NCBI GenBank assembly: GCA_039720395.1
Contig: CM077833.1
Span: forward strand, 15,747,133-15,811,132
Direction of reading: 5' to 3'
Length of the DNA stretch: 64,000 nucleotides
DNA from: Liquidambar formosana
Taxonomy: Eukaryota; Streptophyta; Magnoliopsida; Saxifragales; Altingiaceae
Positions 37,261 to 49,706 of this stretch are shown piece by piece (the first letter of the stretch is position 1; every line of letters begins with the position of its first letter). The position numbers and the translations under genes are program-made. The notes under the pieces are model-generated. The model was not told the DNA's origin and ran no database searches. It worked only from the letters and a program-made list of their open reading frames with translations.

Positions 37261-40200
37261 TCATGCAGCAGATACTGAATATCCATTTGCACAGTATTGG
37301 GGAATTTCTGAAGAACCCAAGAGTTTAGGCTTTCTCAACCAGTACTGCTGAAACCTCTGCCTTGCATATTCCATGTAATCAAAGTCGATATTATTTACGA
37401 AACTCTGCAGAACAATAGAAAATTAATCATGTTCATTATCTCTTGCGAATGTACACTCACAAATGCATGTAGATGGTAACAATAAAATCAGATACAGATA
37501 TCCCTACCGAGATTATTCCCCATAAGCCCCAAAATAGATGGTTTGCAAGAGTGTACTTCTCCACGTTGTGGACTAGCTGCTCCACTTCAGTGTCACTGGG
37601 TTCATTGCCTATTTACAGAACCAAAGCCGTTTTAAGTAATAATATTGCTTACCAAAAAAAAAAAAAAAAAAAAAAATTATATTGAGAGAACCACACATGA
37701 TATTGAGAGAGTAGCATAATAAACAAAAAGATTATCATACTTTCTTAAAAAGGAAAAATAAAATGTTTCCCAACTGAACCCATGAACAGGTTTCTCCCCT
37801 TCATTTGAAAAGATCAGTCTCCATGAGTTCATCACAGTTATTTATTTGTTTTTGGATAAGTAAGTTCATCACAGTAAACAATATGCCTATAGCTTTAATT
37901 GAGAACTAACCCCAATCAATTTGACCCAACTCATTGCATTGCTGTTTGAGTCATTGTTGGTGCACCATGGTTCCAATGAACAAAACAAGAATTCAGGATT
38001 ACCTAGGTTAGGGTACACGAGGAAATTGAACTCTTGCTTTGAATCTAACACGGTTTGATAGTCATATCGGAAGGCAATCGGTCAAGCATGAGTATGTCTA
38101 TTTTAGGTTTACACAAGCATAACCCTAGCATAAAACCAACCTGGTGCCCCATTATTCGAAACCAAGAAATCCAAGTCACCTAGGTAGGAAGGTCTATAAG
38201 GAGTTTGAGCTTTTCTCCTTAGAATTATATTTGGATTGAGGGTCATAGTGGAATGCCACTGGTCAAGCACGACTCATCTCCTATAAAGTATGTGCAGACC
38301 AAACCTTAGAATTATATTTGCCTTGAGTGTCATATTGGATTGCCACTGGTCAAGGAAATCGACTGCTTAACATCAACCCTTGACTTTAGAGAACTTTAGA
38401 TAGCTTAATATTGATCAACACAAGTTTCAATATCCAAATCCATTGTCTCTCATACAAATCTAGATAAATGGACAAACCTGCAGAGCTCAGATATATACGG
38501 ATAAATCTTTGGCGCTCCTTCAGATCTGTTGTCATATGAAATGAAAAATGAAACTAATTAGTCCCAATAGTGTAAAATATTCTCCTTTAGATAAAATCAC
38601 AGGGATGGTAAAAATGGAAGCAATGAAACACAAAAGTTATTAAATATCAATAGTGCTCGCTCACCTGGGTATTTACTGTAATCTAAAATATGAGGTGTTT
38701 CAGAGTGATAATTCGCCACCATTTCACAAAAGTGATTTGCAAGGTCATAACCAACAGGATTGTAGCTTGCATACTCATAATCCTGTTAAAAAGAAAGGAT
38801 ATAAGAATAGGAATATACTCAAAATGATGGTGTGTTGTAAATACTTCTCTAAAAATGTTTTTCCTTTGCCATAAGCGAAAGAGTGAATAAAGAGAAAACT
38901 TATGCCTGGTTGATATAAATCATATATGCATAAGACTAATACAAGTTCACCCCTTCAATCATAGAACAACACATGGCGTGAAAATACCATCGGGTCCTTG
39001 ATTTTGGAACTCCTTTTTAGACTTCAAGTGTTTCCAAAATTCACTAATTAAAAGTTCTAGTTGAAGTTGTATTTTAAAAAATACAAGCTTATCTAATCCA
39101 GAGAAGCAATTAACAAACGAACCCTATAATTTAGATATAAGATATCACTCATTGATAAGTCATAACATAAATCAAATAATTAATTGGCCAAGTAGGAACT
39201 TGTCCAGTCAACTGAAGTTTTCCTAATTGGACAAATGTAAGTATGATGTGAAAGCAAAGCCACATGTAGAACTGCTATGCCATTCAACTTGCTTGGATAA
39301 CACTGATAAAAAAGCACATCATCCTCTTCAAGCATAATCATCAACTTTTTATTCTTATCACATTTCTTTCTTTTTCAGTGAGAAAACTGGTACAGAACCA
39401 CAAGGCCATAACCCTGTGGTCAAGATGTAGACCAACCAACCAACTAATTCAAGGGTTCGAGTCCTATAAAAAATTCTGTTCATTTTCCAACTGTGACAAA
39501 ACAGAAAATATGTTTCCTCAAAATTCACAAGATATGGTGGTACTTCTCAAATTTGTATCTGTATGTGGGTTCATATGAGGATTTGAGCAAAGGTCTGAGT
39601 GATGATATATCATCTCTATACCACCACCATCACCTACATCTCTTTGACTGGCAATACTGAGGAGACCATATATGATCTCTATTCCAGAATTAGACTTCTT
39701 ATAATATTTACTGATCTAATCACAGACCACTACCCTTCTTTGCACAAGATTTCCATCCATTAATTTTCTTGAATAATTTCCTTCCCAGATTACCAATCCT
39801 TCCCTCTATGGGATAGAAGGAGAAATCTGTACATTGGAACAAGGAAATGTCCAGAAGACCAACAGGGGAAGAATGTGCAATAATTACTCTTGAAACTGAT
39901 GCCATAATACAGAGGTGACACAAACATTAGCCAATATGGAGTAGGAAACTTACAATTAAAGTGACTAATCTTGTCTTTTCGTCAATCATTATGTTACCAT
40001 ATTGCAGATCATTGTGACAAAATCCAATATGTTGATTGTCCAGTGACAGTTCCTTCTCCAGCATACTAATTTCCTCGTTCAAGATATCCAAGCGAAATTC
40101 CTCTGCATCTTTGGGGGAACACAACCTTCTGGCCTCCCTAAGCCAGTTTCTGAGGAAAGAAAAGAAAAAGGCGGTAAATAATTTAAACTCTGAAGGGGAA

Positions 40201-41461
40201 AATTTAGCCCTAAGCCATAGATATCAATACCTCATTCTGTTCCAAAGGTGTACTTTCTTTGTACCAGGCATATCAAGATTGTGGAACTCCCTCAACTTAG
40301 CTGCTACCAGAGTGGATATTTCAGGGTCACGAAGGTCACAGGCCGATAGTGTCTGAAAACCCAAAATAAGATGTTACGAAAAAGTACGTTCCACAAAGAT
40401 AGGTGGGATTAAAAAATCAGCATTGTTTACACAGAAGTTCAGTCCATAGCAAGTAAAGGAAAACTGAAAATTATGCCAGTTTAAATTTCGATCCAATTAG
40501 TCCATCGCTTTGTTCTGGTAAGCTATACAGAATTCAAAATAGTATTTAACGTCATATCGTTGGGTCAAGTTTGGCCATAGGGGCAAGTTCATACAATTGC
40601 AGATGACTTCTCTACAAGTTTATGGCTAAGTAATTATACTTGAGAAATTCGAAGTTTTATATCTCCCACTGTTAGATTTCTGAGAAAATAAAATGCCCAA
40701 ACTAACTCAGCCAAATAACTGTACAAGATATAATTCAGTTGATTATTTCAATTTTCCATGAACTGAAGCATCAACAAATATTTCTCAGGAACCAAACAGA
40801 GCTAGAATTGATCGTTAGTCAATTCTGCCACCCAAATCATCTACTATTTTTCTATTGACAACATCACAGCTACATCTTTTATAATTCTTGATCTAAGAGA
40901 TAGATTCATGTACCCTTCTCATAATTATTATTTTTTAAATATAAAAAAAAATTAATAAATTCATAAACAAAAGCAATTATAATAAATCTTTCAGCTTCTG
41001 ATATAAAAGACGCACAAGTTTCATATTAGTTTAAAATAATTTTTATAAAAAAAACAAAATTAAAGTTGTAATAGAAGCAAACATCATAATTTAGAAAATG
41101 TAAAAAATTAACCAACCCTGGCATGAATGAACTCCTCGACACGCCCTTCGGGCAACCGGCTAAGAAGACGAGGCCCATGTCCGTGCTCCGAAATGCACGC
41201 GAAGGTCCGAATTTCATCGTCACGGTTAAAGAAAAGATCAACACCTTTGCCGTAGATTCGAACCAGAACCTTTCGTGTCCCTGTCTCAGTCGGCCAGCTT
41301 ATCTGATAAACCTCATTAGTCATGGCACCCTTCAATGGGGTCACTTCCATTGCATTGGGATCATCAATCATGTCGCCCCAACCCGAAGCCAACGACATCA
41401 ATACCTTCTTCAATTCTTCAGGAAGAACACCCTCAGTGAATTCATTTTCGATCACCGCCAT
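37261..41461 (-). CDS. CK: Choline kinase
   Basis: Predicted to phosphorylate choline (possibly also ethanolamine) with ATP, the first cytosolic step of the CDP-choline route to phosphatidylcholine. Exons in transcript order: 41461-41117, 40352-40231, 40149-39954, 38782-38665, 38525-38478, 37608-37508, 37404-37261 (1074 nt, 357 aa), close to the usual family length. The start ACCATGG is in a strong context. [13 protein letters not shown] and KVLVRIYG form the ATP-binding lobe. Brenner's motif HNDLQYGN is at residues 201-208 and the metal-binding DYEYASYNP starts at 222. [10 protein letters not shown] and [13 protein letters not shown] mark the C-terminal part. All landmarks are intact. A 5' UTR intron (41486-41699) is likely. 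It matches plant CK1-CK3 proteins. Confidence 0.95.
38038..38355. repeat. Degenerate tandem repeat in choline kinase intron 5
   Basis: Near-copies of a block containing TAGAATTATATTTG, GTCATA and GCCACTGGTCAAG occur at 38219-38266 and 38307-38355. A third, more diverged copy ends at about 38090 (GGCAATCGGTCAAGC). The array lies within the 869-bp intron 37609-38477. It has no coding potential. Confidence 0.6.
39403..39470 (+). repeat. Possible tRNA-derived SINE remnant
   Basis: A B-box-like motif GGGTTCGAGTCC (about 39452-39463) lies about 45 bp downstream of a weak A-box-like CTGTGGTCAAGATG. The spacing fits a pol III internal promoter. It is within choline kinase intron 3, antisense to the gene. 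The match is partial and no cloverleaf can be drawn, so it is not a tRNA gene. Confidence 0.35.
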
Positions 41462-41485
41462 GGTATATCGATTCAAGGATCTGAA

Positions 41486-41699
41486 CTGTAAAACAAAGAC
41501 AGAAGAAAAAAATGGACCAACATTTAGACTGTTTTAGAGATACCCAAAAGTTCTAAAGAAACTAGAAAGCTCATGAAGATGAAGCAATCAAAGAACCCGG
41601 ATGAATGAAAACTTCAGAAATTGGGTGGCAAAACAAAAAAGAAAAGAAAAAAATCCCAACAGATTCAGGGAAAATTTAAGAAATGGAAAGAGGACTTAC
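41486..41699 (-). other. Probable 5' UTR intron of choline kinase
   Basis: On the minus strand a strong donor CTTGG|GTAAGT ends an exon at 41700, and an acceptor TTTTACAG is followed by exon sequence from 41485 to the ATG at 41461. A leader intron in this position would place the first, non-coding exon near 41700-41750. No transcript evidence is available. Confidence 0.6.
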
Positions 41700-41770
41700 C
41701 CAAGAACTGATCTTTCAGGTGTCGAATTTTGAGCGGAAAACCAGATTTTGCTTTTCCTCGAAGATTTTAG

Positions 41771-41789
41771 ATATATATATATATATATA
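41771..41789 (-). promoter_or_regulatory. TA-repeat, candidate TATA region of choline kinase
   Basis: An alternating TA stretch lies about 70-90 bp upstream of the putative leader-intron donor at 41700 and would place transcription initiation around 41740-41760. It may equally be a simple microsatellite. Confidence 0.4.
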
Positions 41790-41879
41790 GGAGTGCGTAA
41801 CCAGCACAGGCAGGCAGCTATTTTGATACCTGTGATAAGAGAAGTACCTGCCGTATCTGAAGACTGAAATAGATTCACA

Positions 41880-44800
41880 CACCTTGACTGTGTGAAACTA
41901 TCAATGGAATGGAAAAACGTGCCGGTGATCTAGAGCCAATGATGATTTGACACGTGTAGGTGACCGAGCGTGTTTGGAATCTTCCTAGTGAATGGGGATA
42001 GCGGGGCGTGAGAGATTTTTGCAAACCACCGTAACTGACCGTCCAAATAAACAACCCCTCCAAACCAGGAAACTGTGCAGTGAATAGTAATTTTTCCCAC
42101 ATCAAAAATGCAAAAGTCGTCGCAAAAGTCATTTTTATTTATTTTTATTTTTATTTTTATTTTTAATTTTTAATGTTAAAAAACCGTAAAAGTCGTTGGT
42201 TTACGTATGGGCAGTTAGTTGCCAGATAAAATCAGGTGTTCCTTGGAACACAGTGGTTTTAGTGAGACTCCTCTCCACTTGTTGTTTCTCACTCTTTATT
42301 TTTGAAATGAAAATTCTTGATGGCCATCAAATTTTGTCACATCATCAAATTGAGGGGGAATTACAGATAGGTCCTGCTATGGGCAAACAATTACAGTTCA
42401 ATACAATTGATTACAAACTTACAAGTAAATGACCACTAACTTAACTAAAAATGACTACTAATTGTAAATGTTTGCCCCTAGACGAACCTATTGGTAATTC
42501 CCCCAAAACTAAAACTTAAATGCAATTGTGATATGACTTGAAATTCCAGTTTTACCAAGCTTACAATACTTAAAAGAGAGTTGTATAAGTGTTATGTGTA
42601 AATCTTACTCAATTTTGATTTCAAGTATTTTAATATCTTTTACCGCAAGTAATTCAAACACATAGCAAGCACAAAAGCAATTAACAACTGACACAAGAAA
42701 TTTTTACATAGAAAACCCTAGATAAGAAAAATCACGAGATCTCATCCAGTTGAAGCAAATCTATTGTGAAATCAACGAGTATAAGACACACAAACCACAA
42801 GGACTTATGCATTTGTTTTCACTCCCATGATCGTACGATCGATCTCTGTCTTCACAGCTTTGGTTACAACCAACTTCTTTCGATCACAGCAATGCTATCA
42901 ATCACGAACTCGCAAGCTCGATCGATTACTATCACAATAGTCTCACAAATACTTAAGGTTGTGAATGGAACGTGGTTTGCATGATCTCTAAAGCATAATT
43001 GGAAACGTAAATTAAAGTGCTTTAAAGAGGTTTGAAGAAGATGAATAATGAAAAACCTAATTGGGAGAGGCTTGCTTACCTCTCTTTACTGTAATAGCCC
43101 TTATTTATAGAAACTAAGAGACCCTAAAAGAAAAATTATGAATTTGGATCAAATAGGAAGGTTTTCTAAACAGAAAATTTGATTTTTGCAAACCCCAATC
43201 GATCCAAGTCCAAGCTCGATTGATTTAGGGGTGATCGACATAGGCTAAATGGAGTTTCTGGGTATGCACCAATCGATTAGGCCATCAACCCCGGTCGATC
43301 GGGGGGTGGCAAAGTCTAACATAAGAAGTCATAAACACACTTCTAATACGAAATATGCCAACATAAAATTTTTTTTTTTTTTTAAAAATGGACTTTATAT
43401 GACTGATGTGGTATCATGAGCTAATGATACTACATCGAGTAAAATGGGAATATCAAACTAGTTACTTTTTTATCATACATCTTCACTTTACTTCATTCCC
43501 ATTCCTATTGATTTGTGATATTGTGACCTTGTCATAATTACATTGAAAACCAGTAATCCTCAAATTTTTTCAATACAAGTGGACCCAACCAATGAAGCTT
43601 TCTTACACAGTTTTCGAAAAATTGACACAATGTAATTGTGGACCAACGATTATTATAATAAAAATTAATTTTTCTTTGAGAAAAAAAAAGAAAAAAGAGT
43701 GAAGTTGTGGAGGGCATATATGTTCCCAAATGTATACCGTACATTTTCTTATTTTCAAGAATGAATCGAATCGAATCGAAAAAGAAAGACACTACTAATG
43801 GAGCCTAGTTACAGGCCATTGTGGCTAAAAAAAAACGCTTGTACTCATCCTTTCATACGTCACGTCAATGGTCTTCAACCATCCATTTTCATATGTTTTC
43901 TTTTTGGCAAGGAGAAGCATAGAGCACCCGTAGTGGAAAGGCTCTAGCTAATGATGTTTCAGTGGTGCTGTAGTGGACAAGGGAGTTGAAATGATTCAAT
44001 GGAAGGGCTAAAGGAGCTTTTAAAAAAGAAGTACTCAACGTTAGTGTAAGTCGGTCACGTATTTGACATCATGAGTCAATCAAAATTAAGCAAAATGAGA
44101 ACGCGCGGCCAAACAAAATGTGATTATAACACCCATTTTACTTTATTTTCGCTAGCCATTGAGGTGACTTCATTATTTATTTCACTTCACCGAAAGTTTA
44201 AAGGCCAAAAAATGTAAATTAAAATTGAAAGAAGAAGAGAGAAGAAAGCCAACCCATCGTGGCACATTTATACGTACAAGTGTTGACATTTTAGTTGGTT
44301 ACAACATGTGGCTTCACGTGATTTTTTTTTATTTTTTTGAAAGTGTCGGCTGGTTAACGCCAACAATTGAAGATGCTTTTATAATAATTATACACCCCCA
44401 AAAATATAGGCATATAATATAAACATTCATTGGTAACGTGCAAAACACGTTGAAAATGGAGTAGATTTTTTCTTTTTTTTAATAATAAAAGTTGTGATTT
44501 GTTGATGCATGGTATACCTAAAGTTTTACAGTGAGTCATAGGGGTAAAGAGCGGGGTTAGGTTTGGGACGCGTTTTCTAAGAGGTGACAACGTATATGTT
44601 TCTTAGTAAAGTAGTTTATAAAACCGCGTGAGAGTCATTTTTAATTGGGCGATGTTATACAAAACATCTTTCGTAAGTATTCAATACAATATTCAATTCA
44701 CACCAATTAAAAATGATGTGAATTGAAATAATTTTGTACATAGTACATGTTATACATAGTATTTTCCTTTTTAATTTTATGCATGGAGTGGTGAAAATAT

Positions 44801-45784
44801 GTTGGAGCCTTAAAGGAGAAGTCTCAGGAAAGCATTGATTTCTTTTGGAATCACCTTAGAATTTGAAGGTACCCAAATTTGCGATTGTGGTGCCAAAACA
44901 CAGCACTATGTTGTATTACATAAGATCACAACATGTGGAGTACTAATGAAGCAAATGGACAGATGGAGTTAAAAATGACTTAGAACACTGTGCTTCAATT
45001 AACGAGATGGTTTAGCGTTGATATATACCTTTATTTATTTATTTTTTAAATGCACCCTATCCTCATTTTGTAATATATACTTTCAATGGATATCAATGTT
45101 TCTTCATAAGTTTGAATCCGATATCATTCACTTAACAAGTGAGACAAATGTCACTAGACTTGTACTATATATATAGAATCTAAAACGTTTTCTACAACTT
45201 ATGGTAAGATAAGAAAGAAACTTATTATTATGGTAGTTTGAGGAAAAAAAATTCAAAATGAAGCAAATATTTAATGTTTAAGATAATTATGATGTGGAAT
45301 ACCAATCTCTTATGCATAAATCAATGGCGGAGCCAGGGGAGGCCTTTGGGGGCACATGCCCCCACTAGCCTCAAACAAATTTTTTTTTTTTGGGGATAAG
45401 TTACCATTTGATGATCATTTACCAAGATAATGCCAAAAAAAGAAGTAATCATTTTAAAGCATATATATAGTCTATTTGTAATAAGTTGAGACAAAAATCC
45501 TTTTTTTGGTATTACATTAGAAAATGATTATCAAAAAGTAATTTGCTTTAAAAAAAATCTAGAGTTTTTAGTTCCCACTTCGCAGAATCATAGCACGGTA
45601 TCCCATTAAAGATAACTTTTGACTCTGCCCCTAACATAAATCATAAAGCAAAATTCAAAATGAAGTCTTGCTAGATTATATATTTTCAGTTTTTATCATA
45701 ACAGTTGAGATCGCAAATCTGCCACTAAAGAAAAATTTAAACCTAATTTCTTAAAAACATTATTGCTTCCTTATGTTTTTAGAC
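41880..45784. other. Intergenic stretch upstream of choline kinase, no gene seen
   Basis: AT-rich DNA without supported reading frames. It contains a repeated ATTTTTATTT stretch (about 42130-42170), a segment with CAATCGATC-like motifs (43195-43310) that loosely recalls the 3' part of the solo LTR at 11852-13443, and a block at 44514-44650 (GGGACGCGTTTTCTAAG, ATAAAACCGCGTGAGA) that recurs in diverged form at 46640-46770. At 45325-45370 a GGCGGAGCCAGGGGAGGC phrase marks the end of an unclassified dispersed repeat. Confidence 0.5.
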
Positions 45785-46416
45785 CAGGCTCGGTTCTGGG
45801 CCTAGGAGAGTAAGGCAGCCCGCCTGGGGCCCCCTATTTTGGGCTTAAAAAAAGGGCCCCCAAATACCTATCCCCTTTACTAGTTATCAAAGGCCAAAAA
45901 TCGGTCCAAAGAAGAGGATTCTCTAATTGGACCAGTTCTCTTATTTTAAACAAAAGGGCCCTATTCTACCAAGTCCAATTCCAGCCTAAAAGGTTAAAAA
46001 CTAAAAATATATATATATATATATATATTACACGGGAATCAAAGGGGTTTTACATTTAGATCTCAAATCTGAGATTTGGGAGGCTTCCCATTCACAACGT
46101 CTCTCTTTATCTCTCATCTCCTCTAGTCCTCCTCATTTACAATGTTTCTCTCTGTCTCTCACAATCTCACTCTCTCTCGGTCTCTTCACTCTCCAGTCTC
46201 CTCATTATAAGTTTGTGAAAAAGCAAGCAAATTTTAATTTATAAAAGCAAATTTTAGTAATTTTATATGCAAACAAACTTTATGTTGATATTTGGTAATA
46301 GGATTTTTTTTTTTTTTTTGATATTTAGAACTTTTTTTTTTAGAATATGTATAGAAAGAAGAGGATCCTATTTTACGAGTTCGCGTAAGGCCTCAACTAA
46401 CTCAGAACCGACCCTG
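45785..46416. mobile_element. Non-autonomous hAT-type element (632 bp)
   Basis: The termini CAGGCTCGGTTCTG and, inverted, CAGGGTCGGTTCTG match over 13 of 14 bases and begin with the CAGG typical of hAT transposons. Flanking octamers TTTTAGAC (45777-45784) and TTTTAAAC (46417-46424) are a near-perfect 8-bp target duplication, the length expected for hAT. The inside includes a TA microsatellite (46007-46029) and CT-rich stretches but no transposase. Confidence 0.85.
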
Positions 46417-46843
46417 TTTTAAACTTATGGCTTAATAAGAAATTTTGGAAGAGTTTTGCCTCCATAAGTCTTTGCATTTAAACTTCTTTCTAATTTTCCA
46501 TTTAAACAACCATTGGCACACATGCAGAGCCAAGGCGCAATTAAAGCACATCGAAAAATGCATTATATTTTAAAATAAAAATAGAAATAAAATAATTGTG
46601 ATTTTGTTGACGGTGTCCCTAGAGATTTAGATGAGGGGATAAGGATGTGGGGCGTTGGGACGCATTTTTCTAAGTCAGCAACAGCGACATATACCTTGCT
46701 CGAAGCAATCCATAAAAAATCTCAACAAAAGTTGTAGTCAGATAAAACCGCGTGAGACTATTTGAGCGTTGAAAATGTGTGTGTTGCAGGAGAGAGTATG
46801 TGGGCCTGTAGGCCCTACAGTGTAGGGTAAGTATCCTGAAAAT

Positions 46844-46850
<7 letters not shown>

Positions 46851-46878
<28 letters not shown>

Positions 46879-46880
46879 GG
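46851..46880. repeat. Poly-T tract
   Basis: A run of about 29-30 T residues. On the minus strand it would be a poly-A tail-like stretch and could mark the 3' end of a retroposed sequence, but no such sequence is recognisable next to it. Confidence 0.7.
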
Positions 46881-47910
46881 GACAATTTCATCTAAGTACA
46901 CTTTTTTGGATTATGGGTTTCCGTTGAAGAAGAGTGTAGCTTGTGTGTATGTAGGTATACAACTAAGTTGAGTAGTAGACAATTCAAATTGGACTCGTTA
47001 AATTACTAAGCTTAAAAGTAAAGTTTGAGTTTGACTTGTTTAGTTTATAAACGAGTTAAAATGAACTTTTTATTGAGTTGAGTTTGAGTAATATTTTTGA
47101 TAAGTCTTAAAATGATACTTGAGTTTGGTTTGTTTATTTCACAAGTAAGTTTGAATGAACTTTATAATATTGAGTAGAGTTTGAGTAGTTTAGTTTGTTT
47201 CTATAGGACTGCAAGTGTTTTTTCAAGTCAATTAAGACATGGCTTGACCTTAGCCCTATAAAAAATTAGTGACTCTAATGTATGAGTAGGATCGTATATA
47301 AGATATAAATTAATACATATTACGCTACCATTCCTACAACTTTACCACTAGATAGACCACCACCCGATGATCATAAGAGGCATTTAATCAATCATATTAT
47401 AGATTATATTAGATGAGTGAGCAAATTTTATCCCAAGTTTATTTAGGAGTCCATGACTACATATAGGGGGAAGAATCATCCAACCTTTTCCTTTAGGCTT
47501 TATTTGGTTCATGGATTTTATCAAGGAAAAAAAATAAAATATAAGGAATTGTACTTTTCTTTATTTGGTTGCAATGAAAAATTGAAAGAAGAATAAGAGT
47601 TAGAATAATTTTGGCTCGATATGATTTTATCTTTTTTTTTCATTTTCTTTCCTCCTTATTTTTTTCCCATTCTTTTTTTTTCCTTGATAGAATCCATGAA
47701 CCAAATAGAGGGTTAAAGTTTGTGTATGGGGTTGGTCTGCATTGGAATTGAATCCCTGACCCCACTCCTCTCTTTTAGTAAAAAGTTTATTCCGTGCACC
47801 GGATTCAACACCCTATCAATTCTGTGGTTTTTTTTTTTTTTTGCTAAGTAGAACATAAAAACAAACACAAGAAAACAAAAGAAACAGAAACAAAAAGACC
47901 AACAAGAGAA

Positions 47911-48138
47911 GCAAGCCACTAAGCTTCTACACCCATTGATGGCAAGCAAGGAAGGGCATCAGTTGACAAGCTGACCCTTGCGTGTCGGACATAGTGCGAA
48001 CTGTGAGGTGACCATATAAGAGGAGCAAGCCACTAAGCTTCTACACCCCCTGTTGGCAAGCAAGGAAGAGCATCAATTGACAAGCTGACCCTTGCGTGTC
48101 GAACATAGTGCGAACTGTGAGGTGACCATGTAATGGAC
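47911..48138. repeat. Tandem duplication, 114-bp period
   Basis: The unit at 47911-48024 (starting GCAAGCCACTAAGCTTC) is repeated at 48025-48138 with only a few changes, including the shared block GACCCTTGCGTGTCG. It is preceded by a poly-T stretch. It has no coding potential. Confidence 0.9.
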
Positions 48139-49559
48139 TTGACTCGTTGGTAAGGACTAAGGAGCCAAAGGCTGAAATTTAAAGACCAGAAAGCATAAAA
48201 CCTGAATTGCAATATTGTCCTTTAATCAATGGAATCCATCTTGTCGTGGTCACGTGTGGGTTTATCTCATATCGGAAGATTAGAAGAAAAGAAATGGCCT
48301 TAAGTAATGGACTCACCACCAAAAGGCTTAGGCCTTTTGTGTGGGTATGAGTTCCAAGCTTGTATATTGGACCTGCTTTGGTGGATTTTTGACTCCCCTA
48401 TCTCCCTAATACATCTATGTTAGCAGTCAATCACAGAGCAAAGATTCTGACATCAAAATAGTCTATTATAAAGGTTGATTTGATTATATACTCTGCAAAT
48501 TAGGGTTGCCAATTTGTATTCGGGTGTCACATACGTGTCATGTCGAGATGGACCACCACCTCCCTTAACAACTCCACAAAAGAACCCCCCTATGATATGA
48601 TGCGAAAATGACAAATGCTACTGGACCCTATTACTTTATCTCTGTTTTCATGTCACAGCATGAGAGATTCTTTTGGAGGCTGTTAAAGGGGTCCAATACC
48701 ATTACCCAAATTTTAAAGAGGATTTTTTCGAAGGCCATTTATGTCATTATATTTGTAAGGGGAAAAAAATTTATGTCATTATATTTGTAAGGGGAAAAAA
48801 ATATTAAGTTGTAAGAGTCATACACAGGTTAAACAAGTACGGAATATTAGTAGTATCAGCACAAGAAGATTCAATAAGCACTCACAATTTCACAATTAGG
48901 GTTGGAAAGGTCTAGTGCCCTAATTTGAACATCATTCGTTTAGTATATGCATGGGCGTGTCAACAAAAATAGTTTCAACCAAAAATTGCTAATTCCGTAT
49001 TGAGTTCGAGAGTGTTAACGGATTGCGTCAAGTCTTGCTATCCTTATCAATAATTATTTTCGCCAATGGCATAGTAGTCTAGTAGTAGTATTTGTCGAGT
49101 GATCATGGATTCAAGCTTATAGCTAGAGGAAAAATGATACCCATATGTTGATATTACTGAGGGGCCGGTTAAGGGTCATAAAAGGAGCAGATTTTCTATA
49201 ATTTACCCAAGAAAAAATCACAGAGCCAATAATCATTTTCACGAAGTGCAGAGTTGGGTTGTAGAGAATCAATATAAACCCGTTATAAAGAAATTAATAG
49301 CTCGTTCTTCATTAACATCGCAAAAACACCAATATCGATCACAAAATTCACAGTAGACCTCAATGGCACAAACTACATATGGATGTGTAGTTTAATATCA
49401 TCACAAACAAATCAAGAGTGTGTTTCCAATTCCATTCCTAATGAAATGAAAAACTTCCTCATATGGTCCACAACAGGACCCTGTTGTGGACAAGGAGAAT
49501 CGATTCTCTAGAAAACAATCCTTCATTATTGATGATGAAAAGAACACATGCAAGTAGGC
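48139..49559. other. Intergenic stretch, no gene seen
   Basis: AT-rich sequence without homologous frames. A 33-bp direct repeat (TTATGTCATTATATTTGT...) lies at 48739-48804. A TAGTAGTCTAGTAG motif with a downstream GGATTCAAGC (49070-49120) could be another SINE remnant. Confidence 0.5.
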
Positions 49560-49675
49560 TATTAGATCGAGCTAGTCTAGTGGTGAGGAAGGGTGAGAAA
49601 AAAGGATAAGATTAAGATAGGTTAGGGGTTCAATCCCCTCCACTTGTACCAAAAACAAAAAAAAGGGAACACAGT
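49560..49675 (+). mobile_element. tRNA-derived SINE-like unit
   Basis: A good A box (GCTAGTCTAGTGGTGAGG, about 49571-49588) is followed after about 40 bp by a good B box (GGTTCAATCCC, 49627-49637), then a short CTTGTACC-A-rich tail. This order and spacing is that of the pol III promoter head of plant tRNA-derived SINEs. Its body is very short, so it may be a truncated copy. It ends about 30 bp from the stop codon of the prolamin-like frame on the other strand. Confidence 0.65.
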
Positions 49676-49706
49676 GCAAGTTATTGGTCTCCTAACTGAG
49701 AAATTT

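Noticed and set aside
39452..39463. Possible functional tRNA gene
   Set aside because: Only a B-box-like motif is convincing. No acceptor, D or anticodon stem can be drawn.
41123..41537. Plus-strand frames of up to 122 codons
   Set aside because: They are antisense to exon 1 of choline kinase, which has clear homology on the minus strand.
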